Assembly: GCA_029851265.1 (NCBI GenBank) | Contig: CP099827.1 | Span: 1-64,000, forward strand | Origin: Candidatus Shikimatogenerans bostrichidophilus | GTDB taxonomy: Bacteria; Bacteroidota; Bacteroidia; Flavobacteriales; Blattabacteriaceae | DNA: 64,000 nt | Reading direction: 5' to 3' | The notes under the pieces: model-generated | Databases searched by the model: none | What the model saw: only the letters and a program-made list of their open reading frames with translations | Told to the model about the DNA's origin: nothing | Made by a program: the position numbers and the translations under genes | Shown: in pieces, positions 63,704 through 64,000 of the stretch | Layout: the number at the start of each line of letters is the position of its first letter | How positions within the stretch are numbered: position 1 is the stretch's first letter

Positions 63704-64000
63704 ATGTATAATAAAAATGTGTTAATAGGTTTGTTTAATAAAAAAAAAAATAAAAAAAAATCTATAGAATATTTAAATGAATTAAAAATTCTTTTAAAAA
63801 TTTTTAATGGTTCGGTAAAAAAAAAATTTTTACAAAAAAGATTTAAACCAAATAATTTAACTTTTGTAGGTAAAGGTTTTTTAGAAAAAATTTCTATATA
63901 TGTTAATAATAATTTTATTGATACAGTAATTTTTGACGATGAATTAAGTTTAAGTCAAATTAAAAATATAGAAAAAAAAATAAATTGTGTAGTTACTGAT
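63704..64000 (+). CDS. hflX: GTPase HflX (5' part, runs off the window)
   Basis: HflX is a ribosome-splitting GTPase. The first 99 codons from ATG at 63704 show the family N-terminal domain: VLIGLF, then KRFKPNNLTFVGKGFLEKIS (family KxDPxTYIGKGKLEEI) and DTVIFDDELSLSQIKNIEKK (family DLVIFDDELSPSQxRNLE), ending in CVVTD. The G domain lies beyond the window. The 86 bases between the CAT tRNA and the ATG are A/T only. Confidence 0.93.
   Translation, partial: MYNKNVLIGLFNKKKNKKKSIEYLNELKILLKIFNGSVKKKFLQKRFKPNNLTFVGKGFLEKISIYVNNNFIDTVIFDDELSLSQIKNIEKKINCVVTD

Noticed and set aside
1-64000. UGA reassigned to tryptophan, as in some other tiny symbiont genomes
   Set aside because: tRNA-Trp has a CCA anticodon, prfB is intact, Trp positions in conserved motifs are TGG, and TGA ends rsmA, ligA, rpsR and fdx at the expected places.
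1-64000. CRISPR arrays, insertion sequences, prophage genes, toxin-antitoxin modules
   Set aside because: No spaced repeats, transposase, integrase or phage motifs were seen on either strand; the repeats present are local duplications.
1-64000. Rho-independent terminators
   Set aside because: T runs and AT hairpins occur everywhere in this composition, so no individual terminator can be supported.

Overview
The window is a contiguous, extremely AT-rich stretch (roughly 15% G+C by eye on sampled lines). It comes from the chromosome of a severely reduced bacterium, almost certainly an obligate intracellular symbiont of an insect. Proteins are swamped with Lys, Asn, Ile, Phe and Tyr. Genes abut or overlap by a few bases, purine-rich Shine-Dalgarno motifs are essentially absent, and there are no transposons, phage genes or CRISPR arrays. 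Bacteroidota (Flavobacteriales-like) ancestry is supported by DUF4290, by the rpmB-rpmG-DUF4295-ftsY cluster, by the Thr/Tyr/Gly tRNAs - tuf - tRNA-Trp - nusG - rplKAJL - rpoB order, and by sufBCDS. I cannot decide the genus from sequence alone. The genetic code is standard: tRNA-Trp is CCA, Trp is TGG, both release factors are present, and TGA and TAG are used as stops.

Layout. 1-8118 (minus): rpoB, rplL, rplJ, rplA, rplK, nusG, tRNA-Trp, tuf, tRNA-Gly, tRNA-Tyr, tRNA-Thr. 8227-23512 (mostly plus): leuS, ruvC (minus), lon, metG, rsmA, era, a degenerate hisH-hisF pair, and the Suf Fe-S cluster genes sufA-B-C-D-S. 23504-25058 (minus): a broken ftsY, a DUF4295 protein, rpmG, rpmB. 25145-41790 (plus): DUF4290 protein, tRNA-Val, map, the str operon (rpsL, rpsG, fusA) and the whole S10/spc/alpha ribosomal superoperon from rpsJ to rplQ, lacking rpmC, rpmD and secY. 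41812-50717 (plus): valS, grpE, dnaJ, mnmA, prmC, ligA, truA. 50712-59079 (mixed): rpmF, DUF177 protein, trxB, rho, lysS, rnpA, pth, prfA, pheS, rlmB. 59212-61918 (plus): a fossil resembling cytidylate kinase, then rpsA, rpsF, rpsR, rplI. 61915-64000: prfB, tRNA-Ser, a 2[4Fe-4S] ferredoxin, a CAT-anticodon tRNA, and the start of hflX running off the end.

Nearly everything serves information processing (transcription, ribosome, tRNA charging and modification, translation factors), protein quality control (Lon, GrpE, DnaJ, Map) or Fe-S assembly. No integral membrane protein or signal peptide was recognised among the 64 kb of genes.

The most striking observations are these. (1) ftsY is split by a 148-bp palindromic template-switch duplication, and removing it restores one 286-codon reading frame. 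(2) secE and secY are both missing from their conserved loci, so together with the broken ftsY the SRP/Sec route appears dismantled, at least here. (3) An intact-length HisH-HisF pair has lost its catalytic residues in both subunits. (4) A single-frame cmk relic with three stop codons lies upstream of rpsA. (5) LeuRS has lost recognisable editing motifs whereas ValRS keeps them. (6) DnaJ keeps only two of its four zinc-finger repeats.
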